Source: Atherinomorus stipes (lineage: Eukaryota > Chordata > Actinopteri > Atheriniformes > Atherinidae). From it: a DNA stretch of 64,000 nucleotides. The stretch lies in assembly GCA_023101725.1 (NCBI GenBank), contig JALJCO010013358.1, forward strand, positions 186,001-250,000. The letters run 5' to 3'. The notes under the pieces were generated by a model, which saw only the letters and a program-made list of their open reading frames with translations, searched no databases and was not told the origin of the DNA. This document shows positions 12,131-23,924 of the stretch, piece by piece (the stretch's first letter is position 1; each line of letters starts with the position of its first letter). The position numbers and the translations under genes were made by a program.

Positions 12131-12636
12131 TTGCCATCCACAAATTTAAAGCAAAAAAAGTAAATATACTGCTAAAATTGTGGCGTTGGGGGATGAGATG
12201 ACAGTAGTGTGAGATGGCACTAAAGGGGGATTTTTCTCCAGTGTGTGTTTGTTCATATTTAACAAAGGCCCTCTCTGCAGGCTCTGTGCTGTGAAGTGGC
12301 TATGCCAAAATCACAGAGGAAATTCTTAAGAAGCCTCATGAGGCTTGTTGACGTGCACAAGTGTAAAATCTGCAATATTTTATCTGATAGATAAACACAA
12401 AAGGAAGGAAATGTTCAAGACACAATAACTCAGAATTCCTGATTTAATTTATTCAGCCATTTGATGCCTCAGAGATGGCCTACAAGAGGCTGAATAAGTC
12501 ACATAAATGCTTACTCTGAGGGATTTTTTTCAAATCTGTTAAAGCATTAATGTAGTTAAGCACCTTTTAGGACCTAATAGACAGTCTTTCTTTCTATTTT
12601 AATGACTGGATGCTTTAGATGAACACATTAACGTGT

Positions 12637-12732
12637 TATTACATGTTATAACTAGACATTCCTGTGTTACTAACACAGGAATGTCTGGTTATAAGATGTA
12701 ATAGTATTACATGTTATAATTGGACATTCCTA
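12637..12732. repeat. Imperfect palindrome plus third repeat unit
   Basis: Arms of about 34 bases meet at position 12,670: the left arm ends CATTCCTGTGTTA and the right begins TAACACAGGAATG, with few mismatches. A third unit of the left-arm type (ATGTTATAATTGGACATTCC) follows at 12,711-12,730. A cruciform-capable relic, perhaps of a small DNA transposon. Confidence 0.7.
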
Positions 12733-14261
12733 CCCAAAGAGATTTCTTCCTGAAGTTTTCCATGGATGAAAAAAAGCACACTTTGAAGAATCTATTCTCA
12801 AAGTGATCTTAAGTTCAAACCAACCGAGACGACCTTTATTATTGTTTTGCTCGTACACTCTGTTGTAGTAAAACCAGAACAAAATTTCATTTCCCTGGAA
12901 TCTAAATCTGTAAAATACAACACAACCCTGAACCGCGAGAAAGGAAGTGCTCACTGAAATGATGGTAAGGTGATGAAATGAAGGATTTTCTCCTTTTTCT
13001 CCCTTTCATTAACCTTCTGTAAGTTGTTGACTTGCCACGCGTTGAGCGTTTGGAGGCAAAAAAAGGGGGGGGGGGGGGGTTGGGGGGACTTCTTTTTTTA
13101 TTTATAATCTATTTTGAAATCTGCTTCGTTTAAGAAAAAGGAAACTTCCAGCAATGCAGAATTTCCTCTCCCTGATCGGGACTTCCCAGGCTATGAGACG
13201 ATGTAACAGATTTAGACTGTAGCCTACCATTTTTTTTTTTTTTTTTTGCATTTACCTCCCGTGGCTTGTCAGTTGATGAGATTGCTAAGCTGAGGGAGGA
13301 AGCTGCATTGGTATATAAACTGACACATTGGAGACAAGGTTTAACTTTTTCTTATTCCTGCCAACTGCAGATCTGTATTGATTTTCTTCAATTTCAAATC
13401 ATTTCAGTCACTTCTCCTTTAGTCGGTGCAGAAAAACACTGCAACAATAATGTCTTTTTATGCAAAAAGCATAAAATCTGATAAAAAAAAATAAATTTTG
13501 TGACAAAAATGAAAATGCTTAACCAAACAAGTACCAGCAGATAAAGACACAGGAGGATTGTGTTTGATTTATTTTATTTAAGTGGGTGCAAGTGCAAGTA
13601 AATTAGCTATATGTTCCATATATAGGTCTGGATATGTCATCCGTATATGAGGTGTGCAGAACAGCTCAGAATAAGGATCGTAATTTGGTGACAGTCGGCA
13701 GCAGCAATAAAAATAAAGTGAGACTCGGTAATTGGAAAGACAGAATGTCACTGTGAAAGCTACACTGCACAAACATTACTGCAGCTTGACCTGACTCACA
13801 CACTTCTCCACTTTTTTAACACTTTCTCTCTGGAACCTGTTTTTTTTTTTTTTTTACCATCTCACCTTGGAAATGCAACGTTTTCTGTATTTCTTACTTA
13901 TGCAACAGCTTTTCCTTTAACATCAATAAGTTATATCATAACATCTGGTAATCCGTCACTTCAACAGGGCTTGTGAAGGTCATACTAGTGTATAGAGATA
14001 GAGGTGTGAATGATTTCACAAACTACAGACCCATTTCGCTTCTTCCCCAATTTTCCAAAATTTATTCAAAAATGATTTAATCAATGGCTAGAGAATTTAT
14101 AGAAAAATACAGATTAATTAATGAAGGCTAATATGGATTAAAGGAGCCCAATCATGAAAAATGGACTTTTACAGCTTTTCAGTATGTTACTGTGTTATTT
14201 CCTCTTAAAAAACATTATTTAAGTTGTTATTTTCTTCATTTGTGCATATTTGAGTAATATA

Positions 14262-14409
14262 CACTACTCACAAAAAGTTAGGGATATTCAACTTTCGGTT
14301 ATAATTTCAGGAAAATCTAATTCAGTTCACTTGGACAGGTCGCAGTGGAGTTTAGGTTCATTCTGACATCATACAAAAAACAAATATCCCTAACTTTTTG
14401 TGAGTAGTG
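14262..14409. mobile_element. Mariner-type MITE, 148 bp
   Basis: The ends CACTACTCACAAAAAGTTAG and CTAACTTTTTGTGAGTAGTG are perfect inverted repeats. The left side is preceded by TA; the right flank is AA, so the TA duplication has mutated. This terminus is common in fish mariner-like elements. Confidence 0.85.
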
Positions 14410-15139
14410 AATATGAATATCCAAGCCAAGCTCTAGCTTCCTCAACATAACGGATTGACACCGGTATACGCAATGGCACCATTCAGGAAGCATCAAAAAC
14501 GCATGCGCAGCATCGTAGCAAGACGCCCTCTTTGTTGAACAGAAACTCAAAGAGAATCCTGACCTATACACACTCTCTGAGGAAGAAACTAACAGCCTGC
14601 AGGGAGATTTCCTCAGAGACAAGCAGCCATCAGCTAACAGACGTTTGCTCCAGAGATAGCAGAAAAGCTTTTTTTTTTTTTTTTTAAGCTCTAGATGACG
14701 GGAAGTTGGGAAAATTGACTTGCCAGAAGTGGTTGGATTATATCTTTCTTTTTTTACTTGTCCTGTCCAGCATCAAAGCAAGCAGAATGGAAATCTGATT
14801 GCTTTATTTTGTTGAAAAGTTTTGCTTTACCAAGCGGAGCTTTATGAACATAAGGCTCCACTTGATATCCTGTTTATTCATTTTATTTCTTTAATTAAAC
14901 ATTTGTCTATAACAGCATTCCATACCATACTGCTGGGCTTGACAAGGGAGAAATGAAAGTTAACAGATGTAATGATAGAAAGTGGAACAGAGAGAAAGAA
15001 GTAAGGAAGAGGGAAGAGAGAGAGGAGAGAAAACATTAATCCACTTACACAGTTGACTGGTACATCTGTACAGCAATCCCTAAACAACATTCCAAGGTCT
15101 CTGTCGGAAAACAAAACAAGCAATCCCCTACAAGAGGAC

Positions 15140-16300
15140 CCGCAGGTGGCTTGAGTATCCTCAGATCATACAAACACATGCAGAACTACGCAGAGAAGAG
15201 GTACAACCTAGTCATCGCAATGGGAAGCAGCGTCACAGTGTCAACATGCATAATAAAGGGTCTCCGTGGTGATACAGTCATGCAGATGCAGCCTCGTCTC
15301 TGCAAGGAGGAGGAAGCCCGCAAGGCTCACGACCCAGTCCCCCAGCAGCCACCCAGAAGCCCAGATCCCAGCCACCCCACCCAAAGAACGGACGTGCATC
15401 CCCCGAAGGGCGGCAAAAGGCGGCCCCAGCCGGAGCCCCCCGCAGTCTGGTGGCCCAGGCCCCAGCGGACCAAGACCAGCAGCTGCCGACCCCACCAGGC
15501 GCCGGGCCCCCGAGGAGCAGCCCCCCCCCCCCCCCACCTGACCCGGGCGGCCCAAAACCGGACCCCCCAGACGACACCCCCCCAGGGCAGGCCAGCCCCC
15601 ACCCCAACATTCCTACCCCCACACCTGACACCAGGGCGACACCACCGCTATCACCCCCTACCCCACCACCACGCTCACACACACACTCCCCACACACATA
15701 CCCCAACACCCACATGTACTCCCCCCACACACATACACCCACCCTCCGCTCTCCGACCATACATACCCACACTCACTCCTCCCTCCACCCCCAACACTCT
15801 CCTCCCTCTACTGTCCACACATACCCCCACCTCCTGATACCCTCTAACACACACATGCACTCCCCCTACATAACTGCACCAACCCCTCCCTCCACCCCCA
15901 CACATACGCCCCCACCTCACTATACCCCCAATACCCCATACAATCCCCCCTTACATGTCCAGCCCCGCCCATCCCTCTGACCTGTCACACTCCCGCCCTT
16001 CCTTCTTCAGCCCCTCACGACCATCCCTACTAGACACTCACGAGCATACCCCTCCTTCCTCCATCCCCCCTTTCCTTCAACCACTTACCCACATCTCCTC
16101 CCTCTTCCAGCCCAAGTTCCTCCCTCCCACATTTCCTCTTTCACACTCTCATTCATTGTTCTCACATACCCACCTCACTCTTGCCCATGCCCCCGTGCCT
16201 CCTGAGTGGTTGCTCGGGCCGGGCAAGGAGCGCGAGCTCCAAGCCCCCAACACGTTCCTCCCCCCACCCACCCCTCATCCCCTGGATTATATCTTCAGGA
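15140..16300 (+). repeat. C/A-rich low-complexity tract with long proline-rich open frames
   Basis: About 1 kb is strongly C-rich on this strand, with CACACA and CCCC runs and only short G content after 15,600. Overlapping frames stay open (for example 15,151-15,837) because stop codons are scarce, not because of coding selection. Translations are Pro/Thr/His-rich without any domain. It is inside the TTAA element and probably belongs to a dispersed fish repeat. No gene is called. Confidence 0.7.
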
Positions 16301-17108
16301 GCAGAAACAAAAAACAACTCAACTTTGTGTGTGAACTTCACTCCTGAAGAACTTCACGAATCTCGGGCATCAAAGTTTTTTTTTTCCCTACTACTACTGA
16401 AACCTGATGCAATTCCCACTTTAAAAGCACCTCCTGGACAGACAACAGCACCAGTGAGTGAAAAACATCTCTCAACTCAATGCTAAGTATTAGCCTATAA
16501 ATTGTTTGCTAATTTACCTACTTGTCAGGGGGTCTCATACAGCTGGAGCATACAGCTCCATAACAGGCTGGTCTGTTTTATCCCGTCGATCGGAGTCCAA
16601 TTATCCATCAATGTTTAACATCCATGTGAATGCTGCCGGTGCTGGTGCTATAAACAATTCTGTTACCCTTCAGAATCAGTGTCTCTTCCGGGGCGACGTC
16701 ATGAAATGGGCGTAAAACATGTTGCAATTGGTCGAGAGCTTCATGGTTCAGTGCAGTCAGCCATCTTACTTCCGTGTTAGAAATTAGAAGCATAAAAAAA
16801 CTAATGTTTAACATCAAATTAGTTTCTATAGTGGTGATGGGAACATATTTAGCTTATAAATGCCTGTATCTGACTTTTGGAATGTTTGAAAAGCATGATA
16901 CAGCTCCTTTAAGAACCAAGAGATCCACCTCACTGGCAATAATCGATGCTGCTGAACAAAAATGCACTGGACAATAAAAAATATGCTTTAGGAATTTTCG
17001 TTGACCTTAAAAAGGCATTTGATACCACATATCATGGGATATTACTTGAAAAATTGGAAAAGTACAGAATACGTGGGGTGGCTGGGAAATGGGCTAAAAG
17101 TTATTTAA

Positions 17109-17358
17109 AGGTAGAGTCCAAAGTTTCCCCCCTGAAAATAAGCGTTGCGACTTATGCAAGTGAAATCAGTCTCAAACCTCGCCTTTGGGCCTCTACTCAC
17201 ATGCAGTGGTGAGTTTGAATGCAACTCCCTCTCCCTGTCTGTAATTTGTTCTTTCGCTTTGTTATGGTCAGGTCGGGACATTTCAGGGTGGAGATTTCTG
17301 TTTATATGGCACAGACTGGGGGGTGGTGGGACTCCGTTTCTGTTTGCTCCGACAGAGT
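17109..17358. mobile_element. MITE (TTAA type), right-truncated copy in LINE
   Basis: Begins AGGTAGAGTCCAAAG right after TTAA (17,105-17,108). It shares CCCCCTGAAAATAA, AAATGAAATC and CTCTACTC.CATG with the fuller copy at 32,723-33,276. It separates two reverse-transcriptase blocks of the LINE (after KSYLK and before QYVQ). The right end is not clean. Confidence 0.65.
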
Positions 17359-18059
17359 GCAATATGTTCAAATGGGTCAGCTTACTTACAGTTTTCTTGG
17401 CATTGCTTGTGGTGTCCCCCAGGGATTAGTTTTGGGCCCTAAATTGTTTAACTTCTATGTTAATGTTGTCTTTACTGTTTCTCAGTTAGTTAAATGTATA
17501 TTGTTTGCTGATGACACTCATATCTTTTATAGCCATGAAAATTTTGAACACCTAATTGATACTATAAATAATTAACTATTTAGAATCAAAATATGGTTGG
17601 AAAGTAATAAATTATAGTTAAATTTAAATAAAACTAATGTATGTTGTAATGTACAGTATGTTACTAATGTAATGTTATATGGAGATTATAAATCAAACAC
17701 ACAAAAAATGGTCTGTATAGCTGGAGTGCAAATCAAAAACGTGTCGGAAATATTTTTTTTAGGATTAATGATAGCCTCAAAGCTAAGTTGGAAGGAACAT
17801 ATCAGACATATACTGCAACTACGTAAGTCTCCAAAAGTCTTTAAAGATGCGGGCATGAAAAAGTTCCCCTTTCTGCCGACTGCCAGCCACTTACCAGCGA
17901 CTTGTCTGCTAATTCAATCGCACAGAGAAACGCCTGTGTGCCCAGGGGAAACAATTTAGAGCATAAATGAATGCCCAGAACAAGGACGTTTCCACACACC
18001 AAGTTTGGACACCGTGCGTGATGATGTATTCATGGGACAAATCGTTCAGCCAGTGATAG

Positions 18060-18085
18060 TGCAGTAATAGTGCACTATTACTGCA
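18060..18085. repeat. Perfect 26-bp palindrome
   Basis: TGCAGTAATAGTG is followed at once by its exact reverse complement, with no spacer. It lies in a stretch (17,860-18,100) foreign to the surrounding LINE remnant, perhaps an insertion scar. Confidence 0.9.
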
Positions 18086-18422
18086 CCACTTCTGGCAGAA
18101 AAAAAGAGGATTTTTTTCATGCCCAGATATGTAAAAAAAGATATGTTAAAAAAGCATGATCTTGTAAAATTATATAATACAGTTTATTTTTAAAGCTGCT
18201 CATCACCTTTTACTTGATAATATTCAGAATACATTTACACACAATGTATTGCGAGTGTATTTGTGAGCATTAATGAGTATTTCTTATTTTGCGTAGTTTG
18301 ATTCAGCTGAATTTTGGACTTAACTGTCAGCTTTTGTATAGTTTTGTTTTATTTGTTTGTTATGTTCCTGGTTGAATATTTGCTTGAAATAAACAAAAAG
18401 ATAAAAGGTCACTTTTGAAGTA

Positions 18423-20014
18423 CAGTTGTGTATGAAAAAGTATTTGCCCCCTTCCTATTTATTTTTTTTTTTTTGCATGTTAGTCACACTTAAATGTTTG
18501 CGATCATCAAACAAATTTAAATATTAGACAAAGATGACACAAGTAAACACAAAATGCAGTTTTTAAAGGAGGATTTGGGATTAGTAATGGGAAGAAAATC
18601 CAAACCTACATGGACCTGCGTGAAAAAGTGATTGCCCCCTAAACCTAGTAACTGGTTGGGCCACCCTTAGCAATCAAGCGTTTGCAATAACTGGTAATGA
18701 GTCTTTGACAGTGCTGTGGAGGAATTTTGTCCCACTCATCTTTGCAGAATTGTTGTAATTCAGCCACATTGGAGGGTTTTCCAGCATGAACCGCCTTTCT
18801 AAGGTCATGCCACAGCATCTCAATCAGATTCAGGTCGGGACTTTGACTAGGCCACTCCAAAGTCTTCAATTTGTTGTTCTTAAGCCATTCAGAGGTGGAC
18901 TTGTTGGTGTGTTCTGGATCATTGTCCTGCTGCAGAACCCAAGTGCGCTTCAGCTTGACGTCACCAACAGATGGCCGGACATCCTCCTTCAGGATTTTTG
19001 GTAGAAGCAGAATTCATGGTTCCATTTACCACAGCAAGTCTTCAAGGTCCCAAAGCAGCAAAACACCCCCAGACCATCACACTACCACCACATTTTCACT
19101 GTTGGTATGATGTTCCTTTTCTGAAATGCCGTGTTACTTTTACAACAGCTGTAATGGCACCTACACCTTCCAAAAAGTTAAACTTTTATCTGATCAGTCC
19201 ACAGAGTATTTTCCCAAATGTCTTTGGGATTATCAAGATACTTTCTGGCTAAACTGAGACGAGCCTTTATGTTCTTTTTGCTCAGCAGTGGTTTTGGTCT
19301 TGGAACTCTGCCATGCAGGCCATTTTTGCCCCCCAGTCTCTTTCTTATGGTGGAGTCATGAGCACTGACCTTAATTGAGGCAAGTGAGGCCTGCAGTTCT
19401 TTGGATGTTGTTCTGGGGTCTTTTGTGACCTCTTGGATGAGTCGTCACTGTGCTCTTGGGCTAATTTTGGTCGGCCGGCCCCTCCTGGGAAGGTTCACCA
19501 CTGTTCCACGATTCACCATTTGTGGATAACGGCTCTCACTGTGGTTCTCTGGAGTCCCAAAGCTTTAGAAATGGCTTTGGAATCTTTTCCAGACTTAAAG
19601 ATCTCAAATACTTTGTTTCTCATTTTTTCCGGGATTTTTTTGGGATTGCAGCATGACGACTAGCTTTTGAGGATCTTTTGGTCTTCTTAAATTTGTCAGG
19701 CAGGTCCTATTTAAGTGATTTCTTGATTGAGAACAAGTGTGGCAGTAATCAGGCCTGGGTGTGGCTAGAGAAATTGAAAAACCACAGTTACCTTGTGTTG
19801 TAACACTTTTTCATACAGGGCAATGCAGGTTTGGATTTCTCCCCCCCCCCCCCACTTACTAATAAAAATCTTCATTTAAAAACTGCATTTTGTGTTTACT
19901 TGTGTTATTTTTGTCTGCTATTTAAATTTGTTTGAAGATCTGAAACATATAAGTGTGACAGACATGCAAAATTAAAGAAATCAGGAAGGCGGCAAACACT
20001 TTTTCACATAACTG
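18423..20014 (-). mobile_element. Tc1/mariner element, full-length but dead
   Basis: Terminal inverted repeats begin CAGTTGTGTATGAAAAAGTA on the left and CAGTTATGTGAAAAAGTG (inverse of the right), bounded by TA at 18,421-18,422 and 20,015-20,016. The length (1.59 kb) fits a Tc1-like transposon. The transposase relic is on the minus strand. Confidence 0.92.
18645..19623 (-). pseudogene. Tc1-like transposase pseudogene
   Basis: Minus-strand reading shows an N-terminal helix-turn-helix region (SKALGLQRTTVRAVIHKW), a GRP-type linker (LPRRGRP), and a C-terminal DDE end with WPSQSPDLNLIEMLWHDL and IPPQHCQRLI, all hallmarks of Tc1 transposases. The ATG is taken as the complement of 19,621-19,623. 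Frameshifts split it into several frames, so no intact enzyme is encoded. The family's usual length (about 340 residues) matches the span. Confidence 0.85.
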
Positions 20015-20765
20015 TAAGGGCACTTTAATTTAAAACAATGAATGGTACGCCATTCTCATTGCACCAGACCTCAAAGATGGACCTCCTATTTTCACCAGAG
20101 AATGTAAGATCCCAGATGCTTCTTGGATATCAATCACATGTATTATAAATACAACATAAATACTAAAAATACAAGACCAAAGGAAATGTCCATGAAAATT
20201 ACATTCAGTGATTCAAACCCTTTCATGCAGAAGTTATGGACATGGACTCTGGATTTCATTCAACTCTGAGCTATTTTACAGATCACTGAGTGGAGAGCTG
20301 CTGTTTCTGAAACAGAGCCCGATAAACAGATGCAGCAGTTCCTCCTCTGTGACACAATATCTCATTCTCTACTAACTTGATTCCAGGAGAAAGGTGAGGA
20401 AGAAAATTGATAAATAACAAAACCACTTTGTACACTGAACCACTTCTTATTTCTACAGAAATATTCAATCTAGAGGGAATTGTAACAAACCTACAATCTT
20501 TTGTTTAGCTGTGAAGCGACCTGACACTGACATCAAGGGAAAACAAACATGCTTCTCCACCCCATCTTCTTTGGAAGTTGTGTTTTGTATTCATCTTTAA
20601 ATTTCATGAGAAACATGACAGCTTTGATCACTGTCGCTTACGAAAGCGTAGTTACAAAGACGGAAGAGCAACTCTAGGAATGCTGCAGCATGTAGTCAAC
20701 TTCATATAGGAATAATATTTCTATGAGAAAAATCAGTCACCTTTGACTTTTTCTGTTTCGGTCAG

Positions 20766-20966
20766 GTTTCAGACAACGGAGGAGAGAGGTGTTGTGGGAG
20801 TCTGGTGGCTCTCTGGGAACTTGCCCTCATCTGATGGAGTTCATCCCCTGCGAGGATCCTGCCTGCTACCTGTGGCAGGTGCTGCAGGAGGGAAGGTGCA
20901 TTCCAGCCAGAAACTCCTGTGGTCCTGGATCTGCTTCCCAGAATGTGACCTGTGTCAGCGCTGGAG
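20766..20966 (+). CDS. thsd7b: thsd7b internal exon (exon D): end of one TSP1 repeat and start of next
   Basis: The acceptor is GGTCAG at 20760-20765 and the donor is GGAG|GTAATA at 20967. Phase is 1 on both sides. The exon joins exon C as KK-G-FRQRRREVLWES, then CPHLMEFIPCEDPACYLW, then CGPGSASQNVTC. CPHL..E.IPCE.P.CY is shared by THSD7A and THSD7B; the FR.R.R.VL.ES lead-in fits THSD7B better. A QNVTC sequon (N-V-T) lies near the end, and I do not recall one at this place in the human protein. The last codon is split and is completed by exon E to give Gly. Upstream intron 14.3 kb, downstream intron 31.8 kb. Confidence 0.9.
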
Positions 20967-21089
20967 GTAATATTTTGGTTTTGACTCAAAGGGAAGCTGT
21001 TAACATTTAACGCCTCTACCTGTGAGGAGAAGTTTTGTAGTTAAACACATTTGCATTCAGTTTGGTCTTACTTGCCACCAGTAAGAAGT

Positions 21090-21202
21090 ACTTTTTTTTT
21101 TTTTTTTTTTTTTTTTTATTTTTTTTATTATTGGGGAGGGGAGGGGGGGAGATTTATATTTTTCATTTTAGTAATAGAGAGAAGGGGGGGGGGGGGGGCG
21201 GG

Positions 21203-21234
<32 letters not shown>

Positions 21235-22060
21235 AGGGGGGTCGGGGGGGGGGAGAGAGGGGGAAAAGGGGGGAAACAGAATAGGAGAAGAAAAGAGATC
21301 ATTTTAAAAATAAAAATAATATTATCCTTCGCTCCAGGAAGGAGAGGGAGAAGAGAGGAGAAAGACAAATAGACAAACATGTAAAAAAGAAAAAATAAAA
21401 AGAAAAAAAAAATAAAAAAAAAAAATAAATAAAAAAAAAAATATAATATTATTAGATTAAGGTCAAGTGCAGGTGAATAGTAAGGGAGGGGAAATGAATA
21501 AATAAAATATATATTTAAAAATATAAAATATAAAAGAAAAAACATAAGGAAGGGAGTGTGGGAAGGAAGGACGGGGGAGCGGCGGGGCGGCGGGTGGGGA
21601 GCGGGGGGTTGGTGTTAATATTGTTGCTTCTAGTTAAGGAATAGTAGGAAAGGGGGGGGTAGAAGTGGGGGGTTGGGAAGTTAAATGAGAAGTAAGGTAA
21701 AGCATATGCTAACTAAGGAAGATAAGTTTAGTAAAATTATCTTATTAATGTATGCTGGGAGAGAGAGATAAAAGAAAAGAAATAAAGACTGGAAGTGGGT
21801 AAGTAGTTGTCGCGTGGTCGGAGTGTGAGGGGGTTAGGATTAGAGAGGAGTGATGAGGGATGAGGAAAGGGAAGAGGGGGGAGGGAGAAGGTGAAAAACT
21901 GGCAAGAGGATACAGAAATCTGATAGAGAAGAGGTTAGGAGTAAGAATTAAAGAAAGGTGTGGGGGTGCAGGGAGGGGGTGGGGGGTGGGCGCGAGCCCG
22001 GGAGAGGGCGCCCCGGGCCCAAGGACGGCAATAGTACTCACAAGAAAATATTATTATTAT
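21090..22060. repeat. G-rich/purine-rich low-complexity block, possibly artefactual
   Basis: A T run (21,091-21,117) passes into long G runs (21,186-21,250), then A-rich and GGGA/GGAA sequence to about 22,060. Nearly all bases are purines on this strand. It starts 125 bp downstream of exon D. No element ends or coding features can be recognised. It could be a true purine tract or low-quality gap-fill. Confidence 0.6.
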
Positions 22061-23924
22061 TATTTCTGGGGGGGTACTTGTGTTCTGGTTCTTTGTATGA
22101 TGGGGATGTTTTTCATTTGCCATCCATTTGCCATTGATTTAATAATAAAAAAGAAATGCTGCACAGTTAATGGCATAAAGTACTGGCATATTTTGCTCTT
22201 ATTGGAGCTAAGCAGTATTTTCTCTGTTTCTGGTTTGAACCATCAGGGAGTCTAACCAGAACCTGCTATGACTTTCCTACCTCTTTTATATTTCCAAATA
22301 AAAGATGGCAAGATGTTCTTTCAAGCTATTCATTCAACAAATTCTAAAAACTGTGCTAACCAGAAGCTGAGACTCTTCATCATAAAAATAATTAGACTAT
22401 AAGCTACGAGCAGCAGTAAAAGTCATGGAGGTTACAGCAGAGCCATCAGTGCTGTAGTCTGGAGATGTAATACTATAATTTCCAATGTGATGCATGAACC
22501 GCTGCCTATAATGTGGTCCATTGTGCTCAGCCATATCATCAGGTTGGGTGATAGGAACATAAGCATTAACGAAGCATGCATTATTCATTACGGACCATTG
22601 TCGGGTTTATGGGCACAGAAAACACTGCCTTGATTAAAAGTCAGAATCATAGCTTCCTACTGGGCATTAATTGCTCATCTTCATTGATTATAAACCTAAT
22701 TGCAGCCTTTTTTGTCCTTGTTATATTACTCTGTCACAATGGATCGTGTGTATGTTTATCACAAAGCCAATGGAAGGTCCAATTATATTAGCTACAGCAG
22801 AATCTAATGAGTTTTGACGCGGCAAGTAAGGATGTGTGCTTTGAAATTACCTGTGGTGAATTTATTGCTTTGAATGTTGAAAAGTTGGTGAGTGTTGTTT
22901 CCTTAATTTGGTTTGTCGAACATTCAGCCTTTAAGCTCTTCGGGTTGTTTTGGTGTGCACAGGCATCAGTTCAATGATTTACAGTAATGCACACTCCTAG
23001 AAATGGTAAGGTTTCTCATGATGGTATGGTAGGTAACAACAATGATGGTTGAAGAAAAAAAAAAGATACTCTGGTATGTAAGTTGCTTAAAATCTAAATT
23101 TGATTCAAATGAAAACAATTAACCTGAATTTTAAAACTGCAAAATGAAGTTTTTTTTTTTTATTTATTCCACCCCATCCTAAACTAGCATGGCCAACGGC
23201 CATTTTGAAATGTGAATATTCAATAACTTTGTTTTGTAAAATCATGAAGCCTTGCTGGTCACTGACTTTTCCTAAAACTATGTGAATTTGCACTAAAACT
23301 GCTTGTGATATTCATTATGTAAAGAGCAGAGAAAATATGTGTTGTCACTCCCGGAAAAAAATAAAATGGGCAAAGACAGGGCAACTCCAAGCCACAGGGA
23401 GAAAAATAAAAGCTAAGCTAAATGCTAACTGAGCTACTACGAAGTGAACAGGAACGGATGAAGATAGGTAGTTTAAAGGCAAGACACGCTCAGACTTGCT
23501 GTTAACCAGCTAAAAACCACCGTTGTGCAACTCTGCCACAGGCTGAGGCCTTTCAGGGAGCAAGCAGGGAGCTCCACTTTTCTCCAGTGGAGTTTGCCCC
23601 TTGGGTGAAAGTAAAACTCCTTCTCTCAGATTATGCAAATTACTTTTGTCTGTCAAGCACCCTCACAACTGCATAGAAAGCGCAAAATGAATCTACGCCC
23701 ACCCACCCAAGACCCGCCCGCCATTCCCTCCAACTCCCAATGCGGAAGAAAAGGTCGACAGGCAGGTCCCTCAGCCAATCCTAGGCGTGGGCCCCTCTGC
23801 AAGGATTAGTTGGAGTTTTCATTGAAAATTTAGAGAGTGAAATAATATTTTATTTTGACTTATAGTGGGTAAGTTTTGTAGTTCAAAGTTCTATAATCTC
23901 ATTCATAGTATTTTACCCTATTAA

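Larger units (their letters stand above)
14142..16908. mobile_element. TTAA-targeting element (piggyBac/Kolobok-like), 2.77 kb, inside the LINE
   Basis: TTAA flanks both sides (14,138-14,141 and 16,909-16,912). The left end AGGAGC then AATCATGA corresponds to the inverted right end GCATGATACAGCTCCT. Across the insertion the LINE reading frame continues, which fixes the borders. The last ~500 bp and the first ~80 bp match the element at 23,925-25,072. The middle holds a mariner MITE and a C-rich tract. No transposase recognised. Confidence 0.8.
13967..18415 (+). mobile_element. CR1/L2-like non-LTR retrotransposon, interrupted and decayed
   Basis: Reverse-transcriptase segments appear in order. 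13,970-14,137 reads ...NDFTNYRPISLLPQFSKI (with stops). 16,913-17,108 reads KRSTSLAIIDAAEQ then FVDLKKAFDT. 17,352-17,580 contains GVPQGLVLGPKLFNFYVN and the catalytic FADDT box. 17,760-17,850 holds a WKEHI segment. 18,105-18,415 is a 3' remnant ending in AAATAAACAAAAAG. A 2.77-kb TTAA element splits the frame at 14,138-14,141/16,909-16,912, and a MITE sits at 17,109. Stops and small shifts show it is dead. Confidence 0.8.
6469..20765 (+). other. Intron C-D (14.3 kb)
   Basis: Bounded by GTACGC and GGTCAG. Largely built from the transposons listed separately. Stretches where I recognise nothing: 7570-9930 (includes a 199-codon ORF with no family features), 12,130-13,960 apart from a hairpin at 12.6-12.7 kb, and 20,017-20,765. 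Confidence 0.75.

Noticed and set aside
15151..15837. 228-codon proline-rich open frame
   Set aside because: Explained by C-rich composition that suppresses stop codons. Several overlapping frames are open at once, and it lies inside a transposon.
18645..19110. Plus-strand open frames over the Tc1 element
   Set aside because: They are antisense shadows of the minus-strand transposase relic.
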